Below, piece after piece: positions 12,020-21,475 of a DNA stretch of 64,000 nt; positions within the stretch are counted from its first letter, which is position 1, and every line of letters begins with the position of its first letter. The notes beneath the pieces are model-generated. The model made no database searches. It had not been told where the DNA came from and was given only the letters and a program-made list of their open reading frames with translations. The stretch spans positions 62,001-126,000 of the forward strand of contig DASPIW010000039.1 of NCBI GenBank assembly GCA_035628915.1, read 5' to 3'. The DNA is from JARBUG01 sp035628915. GTDB lineage: Bacteria; Bacillota; Sulfobacillia; Symbiobacteriales; Symbiobacteriaceae. The translations under genes were made by a program, and so were the position numbers.

Positions 12020-13315
12020 TTAGACGGCAGCAGCCTCGATGATCTTCGTGTTGAAGATGCCTTCGGTGCCGGAGGCACGGACGCGCTCCTGAATGGCTTC
12101 CTTGTCGGTGGTGTAGAGGCCGAGGCTCTTCATCCGCTCGAAGTAGACGGAGCCGGAGAAGGTGTACTTCTTGCTCCAGCCCAGTTCCTGGTCCTGCAGC
12201 GAAGTAACGAGGTTAATGGCGTCGCCGGTGGCCAGGGAGGTGGGCAGGGTGATCAGTTCCTTGCCGCAGGCGTACCGGACGGCGTTGGCGCCGGCCAGAG
12301 AGCCGGTGATGATGGCTTCGGTGTGACCGACGAGGGGGCCGGCCTTCTCGCCGCCGCAGAACATGTTCTCAACGCCGGTGACCTTCAGGGTGACATCATG
12401 GGGAGACATGGCCAGGTAACGCATGGAGTTGCCGAAGCTGCCGGAGTAGGGATCCACGAAGCGAGCCTTCTCCAGACCCTTCACGGAGCGGAGAACGTCC
12501 AGCTTCATGTAGGGGGTCATCAGCTTGGCATGGCCGGTGTCCAGAATGACGGCGTTCTCAGCGAAGGCGCCGCCGGCGTACTGCTGGCAAGCCTTCTTAC
12601 CGAGCTTCTTCTTGTCCTGCTTCTCCTCGGGGATCGGCAGCACGATGCGGCCGGTCTTCTCGAGCTCTTCGATGACCCAGGGAGCCAGGGACTCCTTGGA
12701 CAGCTTGCAGGAGCCGGACATGGCGCCAATACGGCCCTCAGCGTCAACAGCCATCTTCTCAGGAACGCCGGCGAGGCCGGCGAGGCTGACACGGCCGCCG
12801 AAGCTGGTGCAGCGCAGGACGCACATGGCGCAGCCTTCGCCGTACTTGGTGCAGTTGCCGGTCGGGCCGGCAGTGCCGGTGGTGTCGATAAAGACGTCGC
12901 CCTCGAACTCGCCAATGTCTTTCACGGAGACGGAAACCATCTTCTTGCCGTCCATCTTGGCGCCGGAAACCCGGGCTTCGAAGACGAGCTTGACGCCAGC
13001 CTCTTCGAGGATGCGGCGGATCTCGATTTCAATGACGTTCACGTTGTACAGGGTAGCGTGCTTATGATCGGGGAACTCGATGTTGCGGTGGGTGGAGATG
13101 CGGTCGCAAGCGTCGAACAGCTCACCGGCGCCCATCGCGAACATCTCTTCCGTGGCGGTCCAGCGGCCGTTATTCCGCATGATGCCGCCGACGAGGCCGG
13201 TGCCCAGAAGGGCGTCAGTGCGCTCGAGCAGGGTCACATCGGCACCAGCCTTACGAGCAGCCAGAGCGGCACCACAGCCGGACCATCCACCGCCAACAAC
13301 GACGATCTTCTTCAT
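12020..13315 (-). CDS. FAD-dependent oxidoreductase, GidA/TrmFO-like fold
   Basis: A 431-residue flavoprotein. The N-terminal dinucleotide-binding motif is VVVGGGWSGCG (residues 5-15) with an acidic end at VTLLERTD. A second FAD-contacting motif near the C-terminus, ENMFCGGEKAGPLVGHTEA then SLAGANAVR, resembles the GidA/TrmFO layout. A cysteine-rich segment CTKYGEGCAMCVLRC (about 152-166) could hold a metal cluster or redox disulfide. The ATG at 13315 with GGAGG 6 nt upstream is preferred over the GTG at 13330, which overlaps the ribosome site. It sits behind the 17-bp palindrome at 13424 and precedes the PLP/B12 genes, so it probably oxidises a substrate or intermediate of the same pathway. 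Reaction unknown. Confidence 0.8.
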   Translation of the reverse strand: MKKIVVVGGGWSGCGAALAARKAGADVTLLERTDALLGTGLVGGIMRNNGRWTATEEMFAMGAGELFDACDRISTHRNIEFPDHKHATLYNVNVIEIEIRRILEEAGVKLVFEARVSGAKMDGKKMVSVSVKDIGEFEGDVFIDTTGTAGPTGNCTKYGEGCAMCVLRCTSFGGRVSLAGLAGVPEKMAVDAEGRIGAMSGSCKLSKESLAPWVIEELEKTGRIVLPIPEEKQDKKKLGKKACQQYAGGAFAENAVILDTGHAKLMTPYMKLDVLRSVKGLEKARFVDPYSGSFGNSMRYLAMSPHDVTLKVTGVENMFCGGEKAGPLVGHTEAIITGSLAGANAVRYACGKELITLPTSLATGDAINLVTSLQDQELGWSKKYTFSGSVYFERMKSLGLYTTDKEAIQERVRASGTEGIFNTKIIEAAAV

Positions 13316-13423
13316 TACAGCAACCTCCACAAGTAGATTTAGAGTCTGTGCCTGGGGTCCGTTGCCGGTTCAGGTTTACACTCTATAAGTTTAGTGGTCG
13401 CTAGGTCTATCTGATCAATTGCG

Positions 13424-13440
13424 GCTCATCACTGATGAGC
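13424..13440. promoter_or_regulatory. Operator-like palindrome, copy 1
   Basis: GCTCATCACTGATGAGC, a perfect 17-bp palindrome around a central base, 108 bp upstream of the flavoprotein start. It is one of four closely matching copies in this cluster and the probable binding site of the FCD regulator encoded next door. Confidence 0.75.
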
Positions 13441-13488
13441 AGCGATCACCTTGATGTTATGCGGCCAACCTCCCGGGGTCTGCCGCCG

Positions 13489-14232
13489 CTATCCGCCGAG
13501 TTCGCTTCCGACTTCGTGGCCGTAGCGTTGGACCGCCTCAATCAACAGATCGAGGTGTTTGACCATGGCGGCCTCGGCCCTTACGCAATCACGGTTGCGA
13601 ATGGCATCCACAATCTCTCCATGCTGCAGAGCCAGCGTTGGTCTGAGCTTGCGGCGAATCGGCTCTGGTATCATGCTCGCCTGAGCTTCCGCATGAATCA
13701 GCCGGGTAGTCGCCTGCAGGACCTTGTTGCCGGAAATCTCGGCAAGCCTGGCGTGGAAGGCAAAATCCGCTTCAGCGGCTGCTCCCAGGTGCCCCACCGT
13801 CTCATACCGGTGAATCAACACGTCCAGCGCTTCGATGTCACGTTCAGTGGCACATGCCGCTGCAAGGCGGGCGACTTCCCGTTCCAGGGCCCGTCTGGCC
13901 ACCAGAACCCCGACCACTTCATCCAGATCGTTGGCGCGTAGCGCCCTCATCAACTCGGTAGATGAGTGCGCTACGGCCCGTTCATGCCGGAGCTTGGCCA
14001 ACCGGGCCTGTCCCTTTTCCGTCAGGGTCCGGCCCCGGAATCCAGTCCGCTCCGTGTAGTTCCGAATGTCCAATTCCCGAAGGAAGCGGCCAACAGTGGC
14101 TTCACTGATGTCGTTTCCTTCCTGTCGAAGCCAGTCGCAAATCGCTCCTGATCCAACAGGCCCGTCAATCTGGTCGAGATAGCTGAGAACGAGGTATTCG
14201 AGTTCGGCTTCGTCACTCACGTCCCGGGTCAC
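13489..14232 (-). CDS. FCD-domain transcriptional regulator with an atypical N-terminal winged helix
   Basis: 247 residues. The C-terminal ~150 residues form an FCD ligand-sensing domain: an ARRALEREVARLAA helix, then DFAFHARLAEISGN and a late EHL-like MVKHLDLL carrying the usual metal-binding His positions. The N-terminal ~75 residues (LVLSYLDQIDGPVGSG, EATVGRFLRELD, GRTLTEKG) look like the NrpR/RNase R-type winged helix rather than the GntR helix-turn-helix normally fused to FCD. It probably binds the 17-bp palindromes found at its own promoter, the flavoprotein promoter and the permease promoter. The GTG at 14232 is tentative; the GTG at 14220 is also possible. It follows the beta-rich protein gene after 18 bp. 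Confidence 0.82.
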   Translation of the reverse strand: MTRDVSDEAELEYLVLSYLDQIDGPVGSGAICDWLRQEGNDISEATVGRFLRELDIRNYTERTGFRGRTLTEKGQARLAKLRHERAVAHSSTELMRALRANDLDEVVGVLVARRALEREVARLAAACATERDIEALDVLIHRYETVGHLGAAAEADFAFHARLAEISGNKVLQATTRLIHAEAQASMIPEPIRRKLRPTLALQHGEIVDAIRNRDCVRAEAAMVKHLDLLIEAVQRYGHEVGSELGG

Positions 14233-14250
14233 TTCCTGCCTGGCGTTTTT

Positions 14251-14688
14251 TTACCGCCCGGCAAAAGTTACTGCGGCCCCCAGCTTGAGATTCATCTCAG
14301 CGCCGGTAGCGGGGCGGGCGGTTTTGACGATGATGTTGAGATGGTTCGGTAAATGGGTCTCGTCGAAACCGGCAAGAACGCCGATTTCCACGCCGTCCAC
14401 GGTCACCGGAGAGCCGATGATGGCCATGCCGCCTTCCGTGACTTCAAAGAACCCAGCGTACCAGACCTCCTCAACCACGCCCCCCGGAACAGCGCTCTCC
14501 TCGTTAGTGAGGATCAGCTCATGCACCTCGTGCTTCTGCACAGCACGTGAAGGCGGTTTGATCAGGTTCAGGCCACGCCCGGTCAGATGACCGTCCAGCA
14601 CTACCACAAGTTTGCCATGGATCGGAGTAGCGCTATGGTACGGGCTCTTGTCGAAAAGACTGCGGGCATAGGGGTCCTTCGTCACCAC
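14251..14688 (-). CDS. Small beta-rich protein of the catabolic regulon, unknown function
   Basis: Not recognised. About 145 residues from the GTG at 14688, chosen because AGAGGTGA lies at the right distance; frames further upstream run into the operator palindrome. The protein is soluble and predicted beta-rich, with alternating hydrophobic strands (KLVVVLDGHL, HEVHELILTN, EIGVLAGFDE) and no obvious catalytic motif. It is first in an operon with the FCD regulator and behind its own copy of the operator, so it belongs to the same regulon and may act in the pathway or bind its substrate. Confidence 0.72.
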   Translation of the reverse strand: MVTKDPYARSLFDKSPYHSATPIHGKLVVVLDGHLTGRGLNLIKPPSRAVQKHEVHELILTNEESAVPGGVVEEVWYAGFFEVTEGGMAIIGSPVTVDGVEIGVLAGFDETHLPNHLNIIVKTARPATGAEMNLKLGAAVTFAGR

Positions 14689-14811
14689 GTGCTCGTCACC
14701 TCTTCGCCTTTGACGAGCGGCTGTCAGAAGACTTCTGCAGGCTCGTCCATCTATCCTTCCGAGTCCGGAACCGAGCGACGGCCAAAGAAATCCAACTTCC
14801 AGTCGTTCGCT

Positions 14812-14828
14812 CCTCATCAGTGATGAGC
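14812..14828. promoter_or_regulatory. Operator-like palindrome, copy 2
   Basis: CCTCATCAGTGATGAGC matches copy 1 on the opposite strand with one end base changed. It lies just downstream of a TATACA -10-like element (minus strand, around 14850) in front of the beta-rich protein/regulator operon, a position that fits repression and autoregulation. Confidence 0.72.
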
Positions 14829-14844
14829 GACTGGTTCTGACTTA

Positions 14845-14891
14845 GTTGTATACCATTATCGCGATTCTATCCATAGTCCTTTAGGAGGAGA
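14845..14891 (-). promoter_or_regulatory. Promoter-like region of the regulator operon
   Basis: On the minus strand TCTCCTCCTAAAGGACTAT (14873-14891) precedes ATGGTATACAACT. The first element matches 17 of 19 bases at 17973-17991 upstream of the permease gene, where ATGGTATAAAC again follows. Shared arrangement suggests a common promoter or activator site; no classical TTGACA is seen. Confidence 0.5.
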
Positions 14892-14945
14892 GATGGACTA
14901 TCTCTTGAGGATGACTCTCAATCGCGCGGGCCCGGAGGCCGCTGC

Positions 14946-15881
14946 CTAATCGGCAACGTCCGGGTCCGCGTTCTTCTCCGGAATGAGCAGCGACACCACA
15001 ATCGAGCCGGCAATGGTGCCGAGCACGATTACCAGCGAGAGCAGCGTGGGCATATGGAAACCAAAGGGCAGAGCGAGCATCTTCGCGCCGATGAAGGTGA
15101 GGACGATGGCCAGGCCGATCTTGAGGAAACGGAACTTGTGCAGAATGCCGGCCAGCAGGAAGTAGAGGGCCCGCAGACCAAGCACGGCGAAAATGTTGGA
15201 AGTCAGGATTACGAACGGATCCCGGGATACGCCCATGACCGCAGGGATCGAGTCGACAGCGAAGACCAGGTCAGTCAGTTCGACCATCACGATCGTCATG
15301 CCGAGCAGCGTCAGGACAGTCTTGCCGTTCACCTTGGCAATGATCTTTTCGCCATGAAACTCGGGTGAGACCGGCAAGAACTTGCTGACGAACTTGTAGG
15401 TCTTGGAGTCCTTGATCTCTCCTTCGTTCTCATCCTCCGGCTTGAACATCTTCAGGCCGGTGTAAACTAGGAAAGCGCCGAAGACGGGCAGCAGCCAGGA
15501 GAATTTCTCAACAAGGCCCACACCGAGGAAAATCAGAATGCCGCGCATGGTCACGGCGCCGATAATACCCCAGGAAAGAGCGGTCCGCTGGAGGGGCCCC
15601 TTGACGCCAAAGGAACCGAAAATGACGGCGATGACGAACAGGTTGTCGACACTCAGCGCCATTTCCAGGAAGTACCCGGTCAGGTACTGCATCCACAGTT
15701 CGGAGCCATAGCTCCAGAAAACATACCCGCTGAACACGAGCGAGAGGGACATCCAGGCGGCGGACATGACACCGGCTTCTTTGATCCCAATTTCGTGGTG
15801 GTCCTTGTTAAGAACGAACAGGTCGATCCATGTGGCAAATGCCACAAACCCCAAGAACCCCAGCGTCTCGATGGTGTGCAT
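14946..15881 (-). CDS. TerC-family integral membrane protein (Mn2+ export type)
   Basis: A 311-residue inner-membrane protein of the TerC/Alx family. Typical features are the acidic residue in the early helix ATWIDLFVLN, the signature EMALSVDNLFVIAVIFG (helix with Ser-Val-Asp-Asn) and the repeated FAVDSIPAVMGVSRDPF in the second half. The ATG at 15881 follows GAGGAGAAG. Members are implicated in manganese homeostasis. That fits the yybP-ykoY riboswitch directly upstream, so the protein probably exports or handles excess Mn2+. It is unrelated to the surrounding catabolic genes and has its own leader. Confidence 0.93.
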   Translation of the reverse strand: MHTIETLGFLGFVAFATWIDLFVLNKDHHEIGIKEAGVMSAAWMSLSLVFSGYVFWSYGSELWMQYLTGYFLEMALSVDNLFVIAVIFGSFGVKGPLQRTALSWGIIGAVTMRGILIFLGVGLVEKFSWLLPVFGAFLVYTGLKMFKPEDENEGEIKDSKTYKFVSKFLPVSPEFHGEKIIAKVNGKTVLTLLGMTIVMVELTDLVFAVDSIPAVMGVSRDPFVILTSNIFAVLGLRALYFLLAGILHKFRFLKIGLAIVLTFIGAKMLALPFGFHMPTLLSLVIVLGTIAGSIVVSLLIPEKNADPDVAD

Positions 15882-15969
15882 CCTACTTCTCCTCTGTCAA
15901 AAGTTCTGCTGCGCCGGCAAAGGGCCCGCTATCACAACACAGCAACCTCTCTTCCGTATTGTTTACGGA

Positions 15970-16025
15970 AAACAATAATAGAAACACGCCAAGACCTGGG
16001 TTCCGGCAGAGGAACCAAGGTCTTG
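15970..16025 (-). terminator. Riboswitch-controlled terminator in the terC leader
   Basis: On the minus strand AAGACCTTGGTTCC pairs with GGAACCCAGGTCTT, followed by the T-rich GTTTCTATTATTG. The 5' arm is also the 3' closing strand of the riboswitch, so ligand-bound aptamer and terminator exclude each other, which predicts read-through when Mn2+ is bound. Confidence 0.75.
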
Positions 16026-16137
16026 CCGTGCCCTTCTACCAATATGGTAAAAGCGGCCGATGCAGCCGGAGGGCGGTTCGCACCTCGACTTGACGACTGC
16101 ATCTCCCGGTTTTTCGCCGGGCTGGCTACTCCCCTTG
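16015..16137 (-). ncRNA. yybP-ykoY (Mn2+) riboswitch
   Basis: On the minus strand the leader begins CAAGGGGAGTAGCC and ends GGCAAGACCTTGG. These are the conserved 5' and 3' strands of the yybP-ykoY aptamer, including the GGGGAGTAG loop. Between them lie the GCCCGG/CCGGG hairpin and further paired segments. The family senses Mn2+ and often precedes terC genes, as here; a terminator overlaps its 3' strand. The assignment rests on motif recognition, not on a covariance-model search. Confidence 0.85.
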
Positions 16138-16164
16138 AGTGGTTGTATGTGGAAAAAGGAAAAT

Positions 16165-16201
16165 GGGACCGACCGGCCCAAGAGTGGACACGGCCGGTCC
16201 C
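16165..16201 (-). terminator. Intrinsic terminator of the catabolic-cluster permease gene
   Basis: On the minus strand GGGACCGGCC pairs with GGCCGGTCGGTCCC and is followed by ATTTTCCTTTTT. It ends the permease transcript and separates it from the terC riboswitch. Confidence 0.8.
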
Positions 16202-16222
16202 GCAACAGCCAGAGGGACGCTC

Positions 16223-17602
16223 TTACCAGAGGATGACAGCCAGGATTGTGGCGATGATCATGCCTGTCATGACTGGGATGAAGTTCTTGCGTGCCAGATC
16301 CTCCGCAGAGACACCGGCGAAGCCAGCAACGGCGACCAGCGAGGACCAGGCAACGATCGTGCCGCCGCCCGTCCAGACGGAGCCCATCTGACCGACAGCG
16401 GCCAGCATGGCGGGGTCGATGCTAGTGCCGGTGGCCAGGGCGCCGGAGAGGGCGCCGGTCAGCGGCAGGCCGGCGAAGCCGGAGCCGTCGATGCCGCACA
16501 GGATGCCGACAAGCAGCACGCCGAAGGCAGCGATCATGGCGTTGTTCGGGATGTGGTTCTGCAGGATCTTGACGATGTCGAACAGGAAGCCCGGGGCGCC
16601 TTCACCGAAGACGGCAGCGGAGTGGTCCGGGCCACCGAGGAAGAAGAACGCAGCGATGGGGATGATGGAGCCCATGATCTTCATGGCGAAGCCGAAGCCT
16701 TCCTTCAGGCGGTCGGCAGCTTCTTCCCAGGCCTCGTTGCCGTAGTGGACGAAAGTGGCGATGAGCATGATCAGAGCAGCAGTACCGCCGATCAGAGCGC
16801 CGGCGTCGCCGCCCTTGATCTCGAAGCCGATCATGGCGACCACGACGAGTACGAAGGCAGCAACGGTCAGAATGGCCAGCGGGCCCGCAGCGGCGGTCTC
16901 AACGACCTTCTTCTCGGTGCTGGCAGCAACCTTGTTCTCCGCACCAGCCTGCTCGGGCGTCTTGATCTCCTTGCGGATCATGAAGTACAGCCACACGGCG
17001 GAGATGGCGCCGATGACCAGGGTCAGAACGATAGCCTTGCCGTAGACGGGGCTGGCATCGGCCAGGCCGGCAGCCTTAGCAGAGATGGACGGGGCAACAC
17101 GCATCAGCGCGTCGGCGGCGAGGGCCATGCCCTGACCGGCCAGGGTAACGGCGATCGCGATGCCCATCGGGGACAGACCGGCAGCGGAGGCCGCAGGCAT
17201 CAGCACGGCGGCGACCAGGGGAATGGCCGGGGTGGGCCAGAAGGCGGTAGAGATGATAGCGGTGGCGATGAAGAGGACCCAGAAAGCGACATGGCCGTTG
17301 ACCATCAGCTTCTTGATCGGGGTGACCATCTTGAGGTCAGCACCGGTCTTCTTCAGTGCGTTCAGCATGCCAACCATGAAAGCAATCAGAAGGATGATGC
17401 CGAAGAGTTCCTTGGCTGCGACGATCGAGGCGTTGTAGATGGCGGTACCGCCACCGATGATACCGGTGAAGAAGCCACCCTTATAAGCCCAGCCAACAGC
17501 GAACGTAGCGATGATGGACGGGAACACAACACCCTTGCGCAGACCCATGAAGACCAGAACGGCAACGGCACCCAGCACATATACCCAGTGTGCAAGTGTC
17601 AT
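16223..17602 (-). CDS. Multi-spanning permease of the catabolic regulon (ion-transporter-type)
   Basis: A 459-residue, very hydrophobic protein with about 11-12 predicted membrane segments in two halves. A cytoplasmic loop after YFMIRKEIK (about residues 220-240) is rich in Lys, Glu and Ala. Both halves contain small-residue re-entrant-like stretches (WPTPAIPLVAAVLMPA; CGIDGSGFAGLPLTGALSGA), a pattern of the ion-transporter (GntP/NhaC/DASS) superfamily. I cannot name the exact family. The ATG at 17602 has GGGAGG upstream. Two identical operator palindromes precede the gene, linking it to the FCD regulator, so it probably imports the substrate of the B12/PLP pathway, an amino acid or organic acid. 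Confidence 0.82.
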   Translation of the reverse strand: MTLAHWVYVLGAVAVLVFMGLRKGVVFPSIIATFAVGWAYKGGFFTGIIGGGTAIYNASIVAAKELFGIILLIAFMVGMLNALKKTGADLKMVTPIKKLMVNGHVAFWVLFIATAIISTAFWPTPAIPLVAAVLMPAASAAGLSPMGIAIAVTLAGQGMALAADALMRVAPSISAKAAGLADASPVYGKAIVLTLVIGAISAVWLYFMIRKEIKTPEQAGAENKVAASTEKKVVETAAAGPLAILTVAAFVLVVVAMIGFEIKGGDAGALIGGTAALIMLIATFVHYGNEAWEEAADRLKEGFGFAMKIMGSIIPIAAFFFLGGPDHSAAVFGEGAPGFLFDIVKILQNHIPNNAMIAAFGVLLVGILCGIDGSGFAGLPLTGALSGALATGTSIDPAMLAAVGQMGSVWTGGGTIVAWSSLVAVAGFAGVSAEDLARKNFIPVMTGMIIATILAVILW

Positions 17603-17684
17603 TACGTCGAAACCTCCCGGTTACTCCTAGATTTTGAACGGGCCGGGAAGAGGCGGAATCTGGAGCCGGAGTCGGGGCATTTTC

Positions 17685-17701
17685 GCTCATCATTGGTGAG
17701 C
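17685..17701. promoter_or_regulatory. Operator-like palindrome, copy 3
   Basis: GCTCATCATTGGTGAGC, 82 bp upstream of the permease start. It is identical to copy 4 and agrees with copies 1 and 2 as GCTCATCAYTGRTGAGC. Confidence 0.72.
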
Positions 17702-17817
17702 AGCAAAGACGGAAAAAAACAGGCCGGCTATCGCTCTCTGCCTGGTCTATCCCACCTTGCCTCTCGCTCGGGGGCGTCTGAAAACGTTGCGAATTTCATC
17801 AGTTGCCCTCTGAATCT

Positions 17818-17834
17818 GCTCATCATTGGTGAGC
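17818..17834. promoter_or_regulatory. Operator-like palindrome, copy 4
   Basis: GCTCATCATTGGTGAGC, identical to copy 3 and 133 bp from it. The pair could support looping by a dimeric regulator over the permease promoter. Confidence 0.72.
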
Positions 17835-17939
17835 GTGCTGGGACGGGGTGGAAGCGCGGATCGTGTCACCGTTTGGGACATTCGCGTTGCGAAACGCAGC
17901 ACGAACCGGTCAGCGTCACCTCCGAGCGAAGCGGTTACT

Positions 17940-17995
17940 ACGGTTTATACCATGCTGAGGGTGGAGAAGCATATAGTTCTTTAGGATGAGATATC
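17940..17995 (-). promoter_or_regulatory. Promoter-like region upstream of the permease gene
   Basis: On the minus strand TCTCATCCTAAAGAACTAT (17973-17991) is followed by ATGGTATAAACC. It matches the element before the regulator operon. The distance to the gene (about 340 bp) implies a long leader containing both operators. Confidence 0.45.
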
Positions 17996-17999
17996 ACGA

Positions 18000-18418
18000 T
18001 GGGTCAATGACCCGATTGTCAAAACGCTCATATTCCCCTCATCTGCGTTTTCGGTCCGGCCGCGATTGTCCGACCGTAGGATGGACATACTCGAATGGCT
18101 GACGCACCACGGGCCGCTTCCTGCGGCTGAGCAGCGAAGTCGCCGCCACTCTAGCGGCGCGGGCCGAAGGCGGAACTGCGGGAATCCACTTGGGCTTTTC
18201 CCCACCGTTGCCCCGACGGCGGCGCCCATGAGATGATCTGCCACCGCAGAATAAAGGTGGGCCGGCTTTCGCGATGTCCCCTTTGGTGGATCACAGCTCG
18301 ATGTGTATAGACCATCAGTTCAACTTTTGCATGCAAATGTTAACATAGGAAAATAAGGAGTCGAGTGATTACCCACTGGGTGAGTATATCCCACCATGGC
18401 CATCGTGTGAAGAGGGTA
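18000..18418. other. Non-coding stretch without a recognised feature
   Basis: No open frame here has a ribosome site or protein-like composition, and no known RNA motif was recognised. Several short GC inverted repeats are present. Confidence 0.5.
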
Positions 18419-18449
18419 CGAAAAAGGGAGGCCGGGCAGGCCGGCCTCC
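18419..18449 (-). terminator. Intrinsic terminator on the minus strand
   Basis: GGAGGCCGG/CCGGCCTCC stem followed on the minus strand by CCTTTTTCG. It would end a minus-strand transcript, but the only gene trace upstream is the decayed membrane-protein sequence at 18523-18879. Confidence 0.75.
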
Positions 18450-18522
18450 ACGAATTCTTTCATATACAAGCATTTGTGATCTCACATTATGTAAGGCACT
18501 GCGCAGCGACCAGCGCCATACC

Positions 18523-18879
18523 CTACCGGAGCCGGCTCTCCTGTACGACAGACGGGGCAACCTTATTCCGATGATGACTTTGCACATGCGTCCTCGGTAT
18601 GCTCGAGAACGGGTAGGTCCAGCTCAAGAAAGCCGATGCAACGAAACCGGCGGCGAGCGAGAGCAGCGCCCAGCGGTCATGCGACCTGGAAAGGTAATCA
18701 GGTAGGAGGCGAGGCCGGTGATGATCAACAAATCTCCCTACACGCCAACATGTCAGACAAAGGGCATACCTGAAGCAATGCCCTGCTGATACATCTGCGC
18801 GACGGTGGATTAGTTGTCCTGGTAGGCCAACCATGCCCTGGGCGGCAAAGAGCAACTCCAACAGAACTAATGTAAACAT
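18523..18879 (-). pseudogene. Decayed membrane-protein remnant
   Basis: Translated pieces look like a real membrane protein spread over more than one frame. One frame starts MFTLVLLELLFAAQGMVG, a second reads LLIITGLASYLITFPGRMTAG, and the first resumes with ALLSLAAGFVASAFLSWTYPF. A candidate ATG (18879) exists but no good ribosome site. The frame switches, the missing C-terminus and a downstream terminator suggest a gene that lost function by indels. Family not identified. Confidence 0.4.
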
Positions 18880-19063
18880 AGCGGGGAGAACTCCCGAAAG
18901 GCTTTTGTCGGCGACCGGCCTGGGTTCAATCGTAACCGGAATTGAATTTTTCGCCGTCCTGCCTCAATTTTGATCAGAAGTTTGTGACTCCGAAAGGTAG
19001 CTGGGCACATAGCGGGAAGTACTTACCACATGTAACTCGCTGAGTTGGAACTGCGTGCCTGGA

Positions 19064-19101
19064 GCGTAAGAGAGGCCACCGGTCGGTGGCCTCTCTTACG
19101 C
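19064..19101. terminator. Long perfect hairpin downstream of glmS
   Basis: A 17-bp perfect stem (GCGTAAGAGAGGCCACC and its complement) with a 4-nt GGTC loop, about 105 bp after the glmS stop. No T-run follows on the minus strand. It probably acts as a terminator or 3' stabiliser for glmS. Confidence 0.6.
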
Positions 19102-19204
19102 CTCAGAATGCCTTGTTCACATCTTTTTCCCGATGTTCGGGACTGTATTCAGCTGTTCACAACTCTTTTCGGGGCAACCAGCCTTTGGTCGCAGTCGTCG
19201 GTGA

Positions 19205-21037
<1,833 letters not shown>

Positions 21038-21079
21038 GCGATTAGTTCCTCCTCGGAGTGTGAAATGACGTAGCTCTAG

Positions 21080-21136
21080 GCACAAAAATAGCCATGTCCA
21101 CAGACGCCTACTCAAAGTAGACGCCGACTGTGGACA
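21080..21136 (-). terminator. Terminator-like hairpin between the ribozyme and glmS
   Basis: On the minus strand TGTCCACAG pairs with CTGTGGACA around a second GGCGTCTACT/AGTAGGCGTC pairing, followed by TGGCTATTTTTG. It lies about 50 nt before the glmS start, so it may attenuate transcription after ribozyme synthesis or act as a stability element. Confidence 0.5.
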
Positions 21137-21214
21137 CGGCTGCCAAGGGCAGCATTTCGCCCGCTGCCCGCTTATTAGGCGTACACCAAAGCCGGAGACG
21201 TGAAACGCCGTCTC

Positions 21215-21372
21215 TGGCCTCACCTCGCCCTTTTGTCCCCGGAATCGCTCCCGGGATTTGTAGGGCTGTTAACGGTCGTGAGCAACCGGGGGTCACCCGC
21301 CGAATGTTCCGAGATCCCCCACCTCGTCAACTTGGGCATCAGCCGAAGCCGGGCGCCCAAGTCCTGGCGCTA
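21215..21372 (-). ncRNA. glmS ribozyme (GlcN6P-activated self-cleaving RNA)
   Basis: On the minus strand the leader contains AGCGCCAGGACTTGGGC, then CCAAGTTGACGAGGTGGGG, ATTCGGCGGGTGACCCC and CCGGTTG. These are the cleavage site, P2/P2.1 core and P3 strand of the glmS ribozyme in the expected order, with a CCCGGGA/TTCCGGG hairpin after them. Cleavage is predicted between 21371 and 21370, 5' of GCGCC. It lies directly upstream of glmS, its usual target; GlcN6P triggers cleavage and mRNA decay in known examples. Confidence 0.92.
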
Positions 21373-21475
21373 AATTTCGTTCACCGTGTCCATTTGCAGT
21401 TTTGCGGATCACTGGGTGCCCGACCGTCTCCTGGGCAGCATTCCCCCTTTCACAGGTTCCAGCGCAACTCTACTC

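Noticed and set aside
10240..13440. Cobalamin riboswitch expected before B12-dependent genes
   Set aside because: No B12-box-like sequence or matching core was seen upstream of the mutase or flavoprotein genes.
14893..14949. 18-codon open frame with a perfect GGAGGAG ribosome-like site
   Set aside because: The GGAGGAG is part of the 19-bp element shared with 17973-17991 and read on the other strand, so the ribosome-site match is probably a coincidence.
16139..17989. Plus-strand open frame of about 600 codons
   Set aside because: Antisense of the permease gene, extremely Asp/Gly-rich and without domain features.
18911..18945. GGTTCAATC, resembling a tRNA T-arm
   Set aside because: The flanking bases do not form the T-stem and no acceptor or anticodon arm is present.
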